From the NCBI GenBank assembly GCA_017549025.1, contig JAFYWB010000012.1, positions 1 to 34,929 on the forward strand: a stretch of 34,929 nt of DNA. Direction: 5' to 3'. Numbering within the stretch: the first letter of the stretch is position 1; each line of letters starts with the position of its first letter. Below the pieces are notes generated by a model that saw only the letters and a list, made by a program, of their open reading frames with translations, was not told the origin of the DNA and did not search any database. Source of the stretch: Treponema sp. (GTDB taxonomy: Bacteria > Spirochaetota > Spirochaetia > Treponematales > Treponemataceae). Of this stretch, positions 1-7,146 are shown one piece after another. Both the position numbers and the translations under genes were made by a program.

Positions 1-12
1 ATCAACTTCCAT
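1..12 (-). CDS. 5' end of a minus-strand gene running off the left edge
   Basis: On the minus strand an ATG at 12-10 is preceded by GGAGG at 16-20 with a 3-4 nt gap, and it opens a frame (M-E-V-D) that leaves the window at base 1. A TATAAT hexamer lies at 49-44 on the same strand, a suitable distance upstream. Only four codons are visible, so the product cannot be named. It is divergent from the genes to its right. Confidence 0.4.
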
Positions 13-43
13 GTTTCCTCCAAATTTTTTTCTTTACATATAG

Positions 44-49
44 ATTATA
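44..49 (-). promoter_or_regulatory. -10 box for the left-edge minus-strand gene
   Basis: TATAAT read on the minus strand, about 30 nt upstream of the ATG at 12. No convincing -35 hexamer was found at 16-18 bp. Confidence 0.35.
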
Positions 50-383
50 GGTTTGAACTCGAAAAAAAATGCGTTTTTCTCAGAAAAAACTGGATTTTTT
101 TAAACTTTTCCATGGGCTGGCCTTGAGGAACGTGCTGTGGGGAGATTGCCACACTGATTCGCAGGCGGCGTGAGCCGCTATTCCAATCACTTCCTTACAG
201 AACTGGCTGAAAGTCAGATTCGATTTTGCTACGCAAAATCTGGGGTAATAGTACTTGTAGTATTAGCTGAATCTTACACTGTGTAAGCAAAAGAAACTTA
301 TCTGCACTTAGAAAAATAGTAGATTTTCCGAATCCGCATGGTATCATCATTCATAAATTTTCCCCAGAATCTCCCACAAACCC
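50..383. other. Non-coding stretch with small inverted repeats
   Basis: No gene is supported here. It contains three short dyads: GCGGC-GTGA-GCCGC near 167-180, GATTTTGC-TAC-GCAAAATC at 222-240, and CTTACAC-T-GTGTAAG at 273-287. The last has the form of an operator or a small hairpin. The second shares its TTTTGC-N3-GCAAAA core with the hairpin at 1877-1901, on the other side of the SUMF1-family lipoprotein gene. Confidence 0.4.
222..240. repeat. Small hairpin, TTTTGC-N3-GCAAAA core (left copy)
   Basis: An 8-bp perfect stem with a 3-nt TAC loop. The six innermost base pairs are the same as in the 11-bp hairpin at 1877-1901. The two copies bracket the candidate DGR target gene. Confidence 0.5.
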
Positions 384-411
384 TAGACAAATACAAAATC
401 TGCATTATAAT
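384..411 (+). promoter_or_regulatory. Strong sigma70-type promoter for a non-coding transcript or long leader
   Basis: TAGACA (384-389), a 16-bp spacer and TATAAT (406-411) match the consensus at 11 of 12 positions. Transcription would start near 418. No open frame with a ribosome binding site begins between here and the terminator at 619-670. Confidence 0.65.
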
Positions 412-417
412 ATTTGC

Positions 418-670
418 TATAGAAGTTTTATTTTGGCTGTCACGACTTTGTTTTGGCAACCAAATATGTGGAAGTGTCTCGGTTGTATCTTGGCGTAAAA
501 AAAGTTGGCTTGTTCTCAGAAATTTTCTTGTCTAAAACTGCTTCCTCCGTACAATCCCTGAACACAACACAACACATAAAAGAAACTCTTTCTAACGCAA
601 TAAATTTATCTGGAACAAGAAGGCCAGCGTGGAATTTTTCTTACGAGAAATTTCCCGCTGGTCTTTTTTT
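418..670 (+). ncRNA. Putative ~250-nt non-coding transcript or attenuated 5' leader
   Basis: The segment is bounded by a near-consensus promoter (384-411) and a strong intrinsic terminator (about 619-670). The small frames crossing it have no ribosome binding site, and one runs straight through the terminator. It does not show the conserved boxes of tmRNA, RNase P RNA, SRP RNA or a riboswitch class that I recognise. It could be a free small RNA. It could also be the attenuated leader of the lipoprotein gene at 746: a second CCAGCG (699-704), matching the 5' arm of the terminator (624-629), lies between the terminator and that gene. Confidence 0.5.
619..670 (+). terminator. Strong rho-independent terminator
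   Basis: The arms GAAGGCCAGCG (619-629) and CGCTGGTCTTT (656-666) pair, with one G-T wobble. Pairing continues inward through GGAATTT/AAATTTC after a mismatch. The stem runs into seven T residues (664-670). Confidence 0.8.
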
Positions 671-682
671 GTTTAAATCATT

Positions 683-710
683 TTGTCTCGGTAATTTTCC
701 AGCGTAAAAC
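683..710 (+). promoter_or_regulatory. Possible separate promoter for the SUMF1-family lipoprotein
   Basis: TTGTCT (683-688), 16 bp, TAAAAC (705-710). This is weaker than the promoter at 384. If it is active, the lipoprotein is transcribed independently of the non-coding transcript upstream. Confidence 0.35.
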
Positions 711-745
711 TGGGTGAACATAAAGTTTAAAGGAGGATTTTAAAA

Positions 746-1816
746 GTGAACGCTATGAAGAAATTGGTGTTGGCAGGCTTGGTGCTGCTGGCAAGTGTAA
801 TGGTACTGGCGGGGTGTAAGATGGAGGCGGAGGGGCCACAAGGGCCAAGGGTAAAAGTACCTGAAATGGTATCCGTAACAGGTGGCATAATAGAAGGGGA
901 ATTGCCAGCTTGGTTGGATGAAAGTGCAGAAGATAATTACAAAGGAGTATTTATAAAAGACAGAACAGTAATCTTAAGTAGTTTCTACATGGGAAAATAC
1001 GAAGTAACCCAAGAAGAATACGCAAGTGTCATGGCTGGGCAAACAGTAACGGTAGATGGAACTACATACCAGCTAGAAAGCAACCCATCATCTTGTACAG
1101 AAGGTAGTGCAGAGTACACCTTATTTGAAGGTGATAAGCAAGAAAAACGACCAGTAGAAGGAGTTACTTGGTACGATGCGGTATGGTATTGTAATGCATT
1201 AAGCGAAAAAGTAAATTTATCACCAGCATACATCATTGAGGTAACAAAAGTAAGCCAAGTAAATGAAAAGGGCTATTCCATATCTGAAGCAACTGTAACA
1301 TTAAATGAGGATGCAAATGGTTATCGCTTACCCACGGAAGCCGAATGGGAATATGCAGCCCGAGGCGGAAACCCAGATGCAGAGGCTTGGGACTTTACCT
1401 TTAGTGGAGCAGATACAGCAGATGGAAAAAGTTATACTGAAAGCAAAAACGCAGGTTTAGATGCAGTAGGCTGGTATTGGTATAACACTGTAACAGGAAC
1501 AACAGAAGATACTAAACCCACAGAAGGTAATCAAGGATACGGAACCCACCAAGTAGGCAAAAAAGAGGCTAACACCTTAGGCATATATGATATGAGCGGA
1601 AACGTTTTTGAATGGTGTTATGACTTGTATGGAACAATAAATGAAGGAGAAGAAAAAGACCCACAGGGTGCCTCGTCGGGTTCTAGCCGCGTCCGCCGCG
1701 GTGGTAGTTGGAGCAGCTTCGCTTACTACGCGTCTGTTTCTTTCCGCGGCCTCAACTACCCTTACAGCCGCGGCGGCAATCTTGGTTTTCGTGTGGTGTG
1801 TGCCAGTTCTAAATAA
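746..1816 (+). CDS. SUMF1/FGE-sulfatase-fold surface lipoprotein, candidate DGR target (TvpA-like)
   Basis: A 356-residue lipoprotein. The signal peptide ends in VLAGC, with the lipidated Cys at residue 24. The rest is a formylglycine-generating-enzyme (SUMF1) C-type-lectin fold: FYMGKYEVTQEEYASVM, PVEGVTWYDAVWYCNALSE, GYRLPTEAEWEYAARGG and MSGNVFEWCYD are typical family blocks. The GTG at 746 is chosen because AAGGAGG (730-736) lies 9 nt upstream; the ATG at 755 would be 18 nt away. The C-terminus (from about residue 309) has the arrangement of TvpA-type proteins diversified by retroelements: RVRRGGSW, then clusters of variable residues, then LGFRVV. Upstream codons are A/T-rich at third positions, while the C-terminal block is GC-rich and dominated by NNC codons. 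FGE catalytic activity is not expected; such proteins act as ligand-binding scaffolds. Ligand unknown. Confidence 0.9.
   Translation: MNAMKKLVLAGLVLLASVMVLAGCKMEAEGPQGPRVKVPEMVSVTGGIIEGELPAWLDESAEDNYKGVFIKDRTVILSSFYMGKYEVTQEEYASVMAGQTVTVDGTTYQLESNPSSCTEGSAEYTLFEGDKQEKRPVEGVTWYDAVWYCNALSEKVNLSPAYIIEVTKVSQVNEKGYSISEATVTLNEDANGYRLPTEAEWEYAARGGNPDAEAWDFTFSGADTADGKSYTESKNAGLDAVGWYWYNTVTGTTEDTKPTEGNQGYGTHQVGKKEANTLGIYDMSGNVFEWCYDLYGTINEGEEKDPQGASSGSSRVRRGGSWSSFAYYASVSFRGLNYPYSRGGNLGFRVVCASSK
1670..1813 (+). other. Putative DGR variable region (VR)
   Basis: Codons at 1712-1720, 1724-1729, 1742-1744, 1748-1759, 1763-1768 and 1772-1777 (14 in all) all end in C and encode S, S, F, Y, Y, F, G, L, N, Y, Y, S, G, G. 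Each can be derived from AAC by changing only the two adenines. The invariant residues between them (W, A, SVS, R, P, R, N-LGFRVV) match the spacing of known Treponema and other DGR lectin-type variable regions, whose template encodes runs of Asn. The left limit is set where base composition shifts abruptly towards GC. The template repeat is not in the window, so the exact boundaries are inferred. Confidence 0.75.
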
Positions 1817-1843
1817 AACAACTTGCTGCGTAAAAGAGCAGGA

Positions 1844-1875
1844 GTATCCCATTGTCATAAATGACAATGGGATAC
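1844..1875 (+). repeat. Perfect 14-bp hairpin with TAAA loop downstream of the VR
   Basis: GTATCCCATTGTCA (1844-1857), TAAA, TGACAATGGGATAC (1862-1875). It begins 28 nt after the stop codon. Known DGR targets often carry a short hairpin/cruciform with a tetraloop just downstream of the VR, which promotes retrohoming. No T-run follows, so it is not a typical terminator. Confidence 0.75.
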
Positions 1876-1876
1876 A

Positions 1877-1901
1877 GCAAGTTTTGCGTTGCAAAACTTG
1901 C
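1877..1901 (+). repeat. Second perfect hairpin, 11 bp, TTTTGC-N3-GCAAAA core (right copy)
   Basis: GCAAGTTTTGC, loop GTT, GCAAAACTTGC. It directly abuts the hairpin at 1844-1875. AACTTGCTG (1820-1828) can also pair with CAGCAAGTT (1875-1883), giving an alternative fold that encloses the first hairpin. It resembles the hairpin at 222-240. Confidence 0.65.
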
Positions 1902-1965
1902 GTAACCTAACAAACTCCATCGTTCCAGCTCCATCTGTGGCGGGGGATTTTTTTATTCTGCCCCT

Positions 1966-1993
1966 TTGTTTTTGCTCAAAAGTGGGGTAAAAT
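1966..1993 (+). promoter_or_regulatory. Promoter of the OLD-family gene (probable leaderless start)
   Basis: TTGTTT (1966-1971), 16 bp, TAAAAT (1988-1993). Only 6 nt separate the -10 box from the ATG at 2000, so transcription should begin at or next to the start codon. Confidence 0.5.
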
Positions 1994-1999
1994 ATATCC

Positions 2000-3538
2000 A
2001 TGCTGCATATCGAGACAAAGGTAAAGCTGCCTTTTTTGTGGGGAAAGGCTGCCTTCAAGAAGAATAACTGGACGCAAGTGAACCTCATCGTGGGGCCCAA
2101 TGGTTCTGGAAAAACCCTTTTGGCCAACGAAATTGCCAGTCAATTCAGAAATTATGACTTGGACGTTACCTTTCTCCGTTCCGACCGTATTCCAGAAGAC
2201 CTGGTTTTGGCGGTGCTGCGGAACAATCAGCAGGTAAAGGAGCGGATTGAATCAGTTTTGTCTGGTATGTTCGGCAAGTCCATCACCTTTCAGGAGCAGG
2301 AAGACGGCAGCTTTCTTCCCATGGTAGTAAACAAGGCTCGTGGCGTGGAATACAACCTGAAAGAAGGTGAGTGCCACGGCCTAAAGGAAATCTTGCAGCT
2401 GTTGATAGCCCTGTACAATAGCCAAAGCGACTGCCTGATTTTTGACGAGCCAGAGCTGCACCTGCATCCCCAGTTTCAGCTGTTTTTTATGAAAGAAATC
2501 AGAAAGGCCGCTGCAGAAGAGCCGGGAAAAATCTTTTTTCTCATAACTCATTCTCCTTTTTTCATCGATTTGCGGTTTCCCGAAGACCTGCTAGGCGTGA
2601 TTGTGTGCCACGTAAACCGTGTTCCCACCTGCATTGACCAGCTTTCTACCGAGGATGAGCTTTTGTTCCGCCGATTTTTACCTCGATTCAACACCTATCA
2701 CAAGCAGTTTTTCTTTTCCGACAACCAAATCTTTGTGGAAGGCTACACCGACCAGCAGCTTTTTTCTCATTTATTGGAGCTTACCACCAGCTGGTACGCC
2801 TCCGTTGGCACTGGCATTATTGATGTGGGCGGCAAGGATGAGCTGGGAGTTTTTTGTAAGGTCTGCTCTCTGCTGGGAACCGATGGCCGCATTGTGGGAG
2901 ATTTAGATTCCTTGTTCAAGGGAAAGCTCCGTGATGTACTGGCACAAGACCCACGACCAGCTCTGTGGCTCCAGCGTCAGGAAGAAAAGCAGTTGCCCTT
3001 TTATACCCAGCTTTTTACTGCCACCAGCCTGCGGCGTGGAATCACCTTGGAAAAACTGATTGTGCGGCTAGAACGGTATTTGGTGGACTTGGGAGCTGCT
3101 CTGTGCAATCTTCCAGAGTCCATTCCCCCAGAGCTGGCTCTTTTGGTGGAAAAGCTTCGGGAAATGTACGACAAATACCAAAAGGTGGAGGACTTAGACA
3201 CCTACAAAACCGTGGTTTTACAAGGTGTAAATCAGGTGGGCCATTTGATGGAAGGCTTGATTCCACAAAATTTGTTCAACACCATTCCCCTCATAAAAAA
3301 TCTTGCGGCGCTGATTTTTGCTGCTGCCGCCACCGCTCGTGTGTATATTCTTCCCAAGGGCTGCATCGAGCATTACTACACCAGAAATCAGGTGCAGTAC
3401 ATGCCCATTTCTGGCAAGGACAAGCTTTTTCACAAGGAACAGGAATACATGTCTCAAGTTCAGCCAGAGGTTTTACGGATGGAATACAAGGATTTGATTG
3501 AGATTCTTGACCAAGCGTGTATGCGGGATTCAGGCTAG
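2000..3538 (+). CDS. OLD-family ATPase with TOPRIM nuclease domain
   Basis: 512 residues. The N-terminal ABC/AAA-type ATPase has Walker A GPNGSGKT (32-39), Walker B followed by DEPELHLHP, and a switch motif ITHSP. The signature region is degenerate, as is usual in OLD proteins. A TOPRIM domain follows: the acidic residue in FVEGYTDQQLF, VGGKDELG, and the DxD in GDLDSLF. The late ILPKGCIEHYY segment also fits OLD nucleases. OLD proteins are ATP-dependent DNA nucleases; many act in phage defence, alone or with partners such as GajB. No helicase partner is adjacent, so this would be a class 1, single-gene OLD. The ATG at 2000 has no near ribosome binding site and sits 6 nt after a -10 box. It lies directly downstream of the DGR target. 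Function in defence is an inference. Confidence 0.8.
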   Translation: MLHIETKVKLPFLWGKAAFKKNNWTQVNLIVGPNGSGKTLLANEIASQFRNYDLDVTFLRSDRIPEDLVLAVLRNNQQVKERIESVLSGMFGKSITFQEQEDGSFLPMVVNKARGVEYNLKEGECHGLKEILQLLIALYNSQSDCLIFDEPELHLHPQFQLFFMKEIRKAAAEEPGKIFFLITHSPFFIDLRFPEDLLGVIVCHVNRVPTCIDQLSTEDELLFRRFLPRFNTYHKQFFFSDNQIFVEGYTDQQLFSHLLELTTSWYASVGTGIIDVGGKDELGVFCKVCSLLGTDGRIVGDLDSLFKGKLRDVLAQDPRPALWLQRQEEKQLPFYTQLFTATSLRRGITLEKLIVRLERYLVDLGAALCNLPESIPPELALLVEKLREMYDKYQKVEDLDTYKTVVLQGVNQVGHLMEGLIPQNLFNTIPLIKNLAALIFAAAATARVYILPKGCIEHYYTRNQVQYMPISGKDKLFHKEQEYMSQVQPEVLRMEYKDLIEILDQACMRDSG

Positions 3539-3592
3539 GGCAGTGGAGTCTAAAAAAAATACACTTTTTTTAAAAAAAAAGCCTTTTACCCC

Positions 3593-3621
3593 TTTACAAA
3601 AAGTATCGCCTATGATATAGT
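3593..3621 (+). promoter_or_regulatory. Dedicated promoter of the 5S rRNA gene
   Basis: TTTACA (3593-3598), 17 bp, TATAGT (3616-3621). The start point 7-8 nt downstream falls on the first base of the mature 5S sequence. Confidence 0.7.
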
Positions 3622-3628
3622 CATTCTT

Positions 3629-3738
<110 letters not shown>

Positions 3739-3747
3739 TTTTTTTTT
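3739..3747 (+). terminator. T-run terminating the 5S transcript
   Basis: Nine T residues directly after helix I of the 5S rRNA. Confidence 0.6.
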
Positions 3748-3757
3748 ATTTAAATAA

Positions 3758-3797
3758 GTTTTCCCCAATCCAATCCCATGGATTTTACTGGGGAAAC
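3758..3797 (-). terminator. Hairpin after the chemoreceptor gene
   Basis: TTTCCCC (3760-3766) pairs with GGGGAAA (3790-3796), and AATCCA with TGGATT inside it. It lies just beyond the 3' end of the minus-strand chemoreceptor. The downstream U-tract on the minus strand is poor, so termination is only probable. Confidence 0.4.
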
Positions 3798-3819
3798 CAT
3801 CTGTCTTTTCTTTAATCGT

Positions 3820-6009
3820 TTAGTGAATCTTGAATTTCTTAACCTCTTTGGTGAGCCGTTCAATAGAATCGCTGTTTTCCTTTGTAATATTTTCTACTTC
3901 CAGAATGGCACTGTTGATTTGAGAGGTTTCTTCTGCCATTTCTGTCATGCTGTTGGTGATTTCCTTTGTCAGCTGGTCTAGATTCCGCATTTCATCCACC
4001 ATTTTCTGGCCGTTTTCCAGCATTTGATTTGAGCCGTTTTTGATGTTTGTGGTAATGGAATTCAAGTCCAAAATAGCTTTTAGTGTGGAATCCACCTCCT
4101 GTCGCTGTTCGTGCATGGCAGTAGTAATTCTAATACTATTGCTGTTTACCTGTGAAGAAAGATTGGTAATGGCGGAGAAGCTTTCGTCCACGGTTTTTGC
4201 AGCTTGAGCCAGATTGTCAATTTCTGCAGAAAGCTTTTTCAAGGTGGAGGTGATAGCCTTTCCTTGAGAACTGGATTCTTCTGCCAGCTTGCGGATTTCA
4301 TCTGCAACAACGGCAAATCCCATTCCAGCTTCTCCTGCATGAGCTGCTTCAATGGCTGCATTCATGGCCAGCATGTTGGTTTGGCTTGCAATGTGCTGAA
4401 TAATACCACTGGCTTCCAGCAATTTCCCTGATTCTTGAGTCAAAAGCTGGGTAATGGCATTGGTTGTGCCGAGGGTTTCCTGTCCTTTGGCGGTGGCGGA
4501 ACTTAGGGATTCAATAACAAGGTCATTGTCTTCCAAAAGAGAGGTGGTTTGGGCAATTTTTCCAGACATCAGCTCCATGGAGGATGAGGATTGGATAACA
4601 TTTTCTGCTTGGATGGCGATAACGGAATCCAGTTGGCTAATGGTTTTGATGATTTCCTCTGCAGAAGTAACTGTTTGGGTTACGCTGGATGCCTGAGAAA
4701 TAGCTTGTTTTTTTACGTTATCTATGTTGGCGCTTATTTCGTAAACGGCATTGGCAGTTTCTGTCATGTTGGAGGTAAGCTTTTCGGCAATATGAGCCAT
4801 TTGATCTGTATTTGCATCCACCTCGGACACAGAGTGCTGGATTTTTGTCATTACCCGATTGAAATAGTTGGACATAAGGTGCATTTCTGTGGAGCTCTTT
4901 TCTTGGAGTCGCAGGGTAAGGTCACCAGAACCTTCTGAAATTTCCTTCAGGGCTTTTACGGTTTTTGTAATGGTTTTAATTACAAAAACTCGAACGAAAA
5001 TGCTCAAGAAAATAACAAAGGCGATGGATGTGGCAGTGGAAATCAAGAAGGTCATCAACAGGGCTTTCTTGCGTTCCTTCAAGATGGAGCTAATATCAAA
5101 AACTATTTTTGTGTAGCCAATGGTCTTTCCAGAAAAATCCTGCAGTGCGAAGAAGGTTTTTGCGGTGTTTCCGTTCACATTGATGATTTTTCCATCGGAG
5201 GTTTCCAGTGCAGCAAGAATTTCTTGGGGAATATCGTAATCTTCATCACGGAAGTTGGCTCCCGCTTCGATGTGGGTTCCTTCCAATGTTGCGGTGATAA
5301 CACTGATGTTCATGCCGCCTTCCAATACTTCTGGAGTGCTGGTGGCAACAATGTTTTCCAAAAATTCGGAGTTTACGGCGCCACTACATTCTAGAGAACC
5401 AATGTGGTTTCCGTTGGCGTCGTAGGCGGGCATTACAACTCGGTAGCCCAAGCCTGTGGATCCAACTTCTGGGCCTACAACCATAGTTTTTTGGGTATTT
5501 GCAGCCTTAACGGTGGCACGGGTAGTAGAAAGGTCATCGCCGTAGGTTCCTGGATTATGGGCTCGAAAGAAGGAGATAAGCTCTGGAGTATGGAACTGGA
5601 ATTGGGCAATCTTGTACCGTTCATTCATAATCTTGTACAAAGGAACGGTGAGGGCAGACAGCTGTGTTCGGTTCCGGGTAGCAAAGGCTTCTACGATTTT
5701 GCTGTCTGACAAAACTGAATCCAGCAAAACCTGTCCTGTAGTATTGTAGCTATCAAGGCTGTTCAGAAAAACCTGATGCTTTAAGTTTGCAATGGTAGTA
5801 ATTTCGTCGTTAATAAAATTATTGATGGTTCGCCAGTCCTTGATAAAAAGTCCTACAAATTGCAGTGTAGTCAGAGTGATAACCACACCAAGGAGCTTTG
5901 TGAGAATGGAAGTGTTTTTCTTTTCCAGAGAAGCTTTCTGAGAAGCTTTTTGCTTCGGAGAAAGTTGCTTCTCTGTGGCTTTCTTTGCTTTTTTATTTTG
6001 TTTTGTCAT
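3820..6009 (-). CDS. Methyl-accepting chemotaxis protein with dCache-type sensor
   Basis: 729 residues from the ATG at 6009, chosen because GGAGG lies 5 nt upstream; the TTG at 6021 would put the ribosome binding site inside the gene. A short Lys-rich cytoplasmic tail precedes the first membrane segment (about 35-55). A large periplasmic region follows; its [20 protein letters not shown] block and the glycine-rich [10 protein letters not shown] stretch point to a dCache_3-type double Cache domain. A second membrane segment ([20 protein letters not shown]), a HAMP region and a long signalling coiled coil with the conserved hairpin tip ([18 protein letters not shown]) complete it. It should bind a small ligand outside the inner membrane and signal to CheA/CheW. 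The ligand cannot be read from sequence. Confidence 0.93.
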   Translation of the reverse strand: MTKQNKKAKKATEKQLSPKQKASQKASLEKKNTSILTKLLGVVITLTTLQFVGLFIKDWRTINNFINDEITTIANLKHQVFLNSLDSYNTTGQVLLDSVLSDSKIVEAFATRNRTQLSALTVPLYKIMNERYKIAQFQFHTPELISFFRAHNPGTYGDDLSTTRATVKAANTQKTMVVGPEVGSTGLGYRVVMPAYDANGNHIGSLECSGAVNSEFLENIVATSTPEVLEGGMNISVITATLEGTHIEAGANFRDEDYDIPQEILAALETSDGKIINVNGNTAKTFFALQDFSGKTIGYTKIVFDISSILKERKKALLMTFLISTATSIAFVIFLSIFVRVFVIKTITKTVKALKEISEGSGDLTLRLQEKSSTEMHLMSNYFNRVMTKIQHSVSEVDANTDQMAHIAEKLTSNMTETANAVYEISANIDNVKKQAISQASSVTQTVTSAEEIIKTISQLDSVIAIQAENVIQSSSSMELMSGKIAQTTSLLEDNDLVIESLSSATAKGQETLGTTNAITQLLTQESGKLLEASGIIQHIASQTNMLAMNAAIEAAHAGEAGMGFAVVADEIRKLAEESSSQGKAITSTLKKLSAEIDNLAQAAKTVDESFSAITNLSSQVNSNSIRITTAMHEQRQEVDSTLKAILDLNSITTNIKNGSNQMLENGQKMVDEMRNLDQLTKEITNSMTEMAEETSQINSAILEVENITKENSDSIERLTKEVKKFKIH

Positions 6010-6075
6010 GTTTTCCTCCAAAAGTCAGACAGTAAATTTTGCAGTTATAGAGAAAAAAGAATTCGTAATACTTCT

Positions 6076-6103
6076 ATTTTACCATCATTTTCCTCATTGT
6101 CAA
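6076..6103 (-). promoter_or_regulatory. Promoter of the chemoreceptor gene
   Basis: On the minus strand TTGACA (6103-6098), a 16-bp spacer and TAAAAT (6081-6076). The leader is about 60 nt. Confidence 0.65.
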
Positions 6104-6164
6104 ATTATTCACGGAATGGATTTCAAACTTGTTGTTCTGAGCTGATTTGACAAAGGAATAAACC

Positions 6165-6212
6165 ATGAAGTACACTGAATTGATGGCATTTTGTAATGCC
6201 AACGAACGCTGA
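6165..6212 (+). CDS. Possible 15-residue leader peptide ahead of the NagB-family gene
   Basis: ATG at 6165 preceded by AAAGGAA and ending in TGA at 6210-6212, encoding MKYTELMAFCNANER. It stops 14 nt before the NagB-family start and is in another frame, so it is not an N-terminal extension unless there is a frameshift. No obvious attenuator hairpin follows. Confidence 0.3.
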   Translation: MKYTELMAFCNANER

Positions 6213-6226
6213 AAAGGAAGGCTGTT

Positions 6227-7039
6227 ATGGATTATTTTATGTTGAAGAAAGAGGATTTGGCTGCTCATTCCCGTATTCCCATTGTGACCCTTGGTGACGC
6301 AGGGGAAGTGTTTTACGAAATGGCTTTGGATATGATTAACCACATCAAGGCCAACAATGAGGCTGGCAAGGAAACGGTGTTTATTTGTCCCGTGGGGCCA
6401 GTAGGTCAGTATCCCATCTTTGTGCGACTGGTAAATGAGCAGAAGGTGAGCTTAAAAAAGGTTTGGTTCTTCAACATGGACGAATATCTTACTGACGAAG
6501 ATACCTACATCGACATAGACCATCGGCTGAGCTTCCGTGGCTTTATGAATCGTACCGTGTACAACCAGATTCTGCCAGAGCTGGTAATGCCTCCTGAGCA
6601 GCGGGTTTTCCCTGATCCTGCAAATCCTGCTGCCTTGGACGAAAAGCTTGCTGCCTTGGGTGGCGCTCAGGTGTGCTATGGGGGAATCGGTATTACAGGA
6701 CACTTGGCATTTAACGAGCCAGAAACTGTTCCTGCCAGCGAATTTGCCCAGCGACCAACCCGTATTCTTGATATTTCTCCTGAAACACGAGCCGTCAATT
6801 CCATTGGAGATTTGGGTGGAGCAGTGGCTGCCATGCCTCGTCGCTGTATTACCATCGGAATGAAGTCTATTTTGGCTGCCAAGGAATTGCGGCTGTACTG
6901 CTTCCGAGATTGGCACCGAGCTGTTGTACGGCAGGCTGGCTACGGAGAGATTTCTGCCTCATTCCCTGTGACACTGGCTCAAAATCATCCTGACGCACGA
7001 ATCACTATTACTCGCAATGTGGCAGAAGCAGCCTATTGA
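6227..7039 (+). CDS. Divergent NagB-family (glucosamine-6-phosphate deaminase/isomerase-like) enzyme
   Basis: 270 residues, close to the usual NagB length. FFNMDEY (catalytic-type Asp85), a GGIGITGHLAFNEPE loop (His159, Glu164) and a C-terminal region with PRRCITIGMKSI are family signatures. Two key places differ from typical NagB. The phosphate-binding loop, normally rich in Gly/Ser/Thr (GLSTGSTP-like), is CPVGPVGQYP here. The Asp in the GxDGH motif is Thr157. The general fold and substrate class (sugar 6-phosphate) are likely, but deaminase activity on glucosamine-6-phosphate is uncertain. AAGGAAGG lies about 8 nt before the ATG. A barrel-protein gene follows about 100 bp downstream on the same strand. 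Confidence 0.8.
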   Translation: MDYFMLKKEDLAAHSRIPIVTLGDAGEVFYEMALDMINHIKANNEAGKETVFICPVGPVGQYPIFVRLVNEQKVSLKKVWFFNMDEYLTDEDTYIDIDHRLSFRGFMNRTVYNQILPELVMPPEQRVFPDPANPAALDEKLAALGGAQVCYGGIGITGHLAFNEPETVPASEFAQRPTRILDISPETRAVNSIGDLGGAVAAMPRRCITIGMKSILAAKELRLYCFRDWHRAVVRQAGYGEISASFPVTLAQNHPDARITITRNVAEAAY

Positions 7040-7146
7040 TAGGAGTTTGGGCAACAGCTTAAATCGATTTTAAATCAATCAAAAGCATTTGCTTTGAGCT
7101 GAACTGGCAATTATCGTTCAATGTAGCTTTACAAAAGGAGTTTCCT

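Noticed and set aside
338-707. Two short plus-strand frames upstream of the lipoprotein
   Set aside because: No ribosome binding sites. The second reads through the strong terminator at 619-670. The composition is not coding-like.
1577-1910. Frames on both strands across the variable region
   Set aside because: They are shadows of the GC-rich variable region and the hairpins after it; no start signals.
3539-3592. A-run/T-run inverted repeat after the OLD-family gene as a terminator
   Set aside because: The possible stem is only A-T pairs in homopolymer runs and cannot be told from low complexity.
6010-6021. TTG start giving the first chemoreceptor four extra residues
   Set aside because: It would put the GGAGG ribosome binding site inside the gene; the ATG at 6009 fits better.
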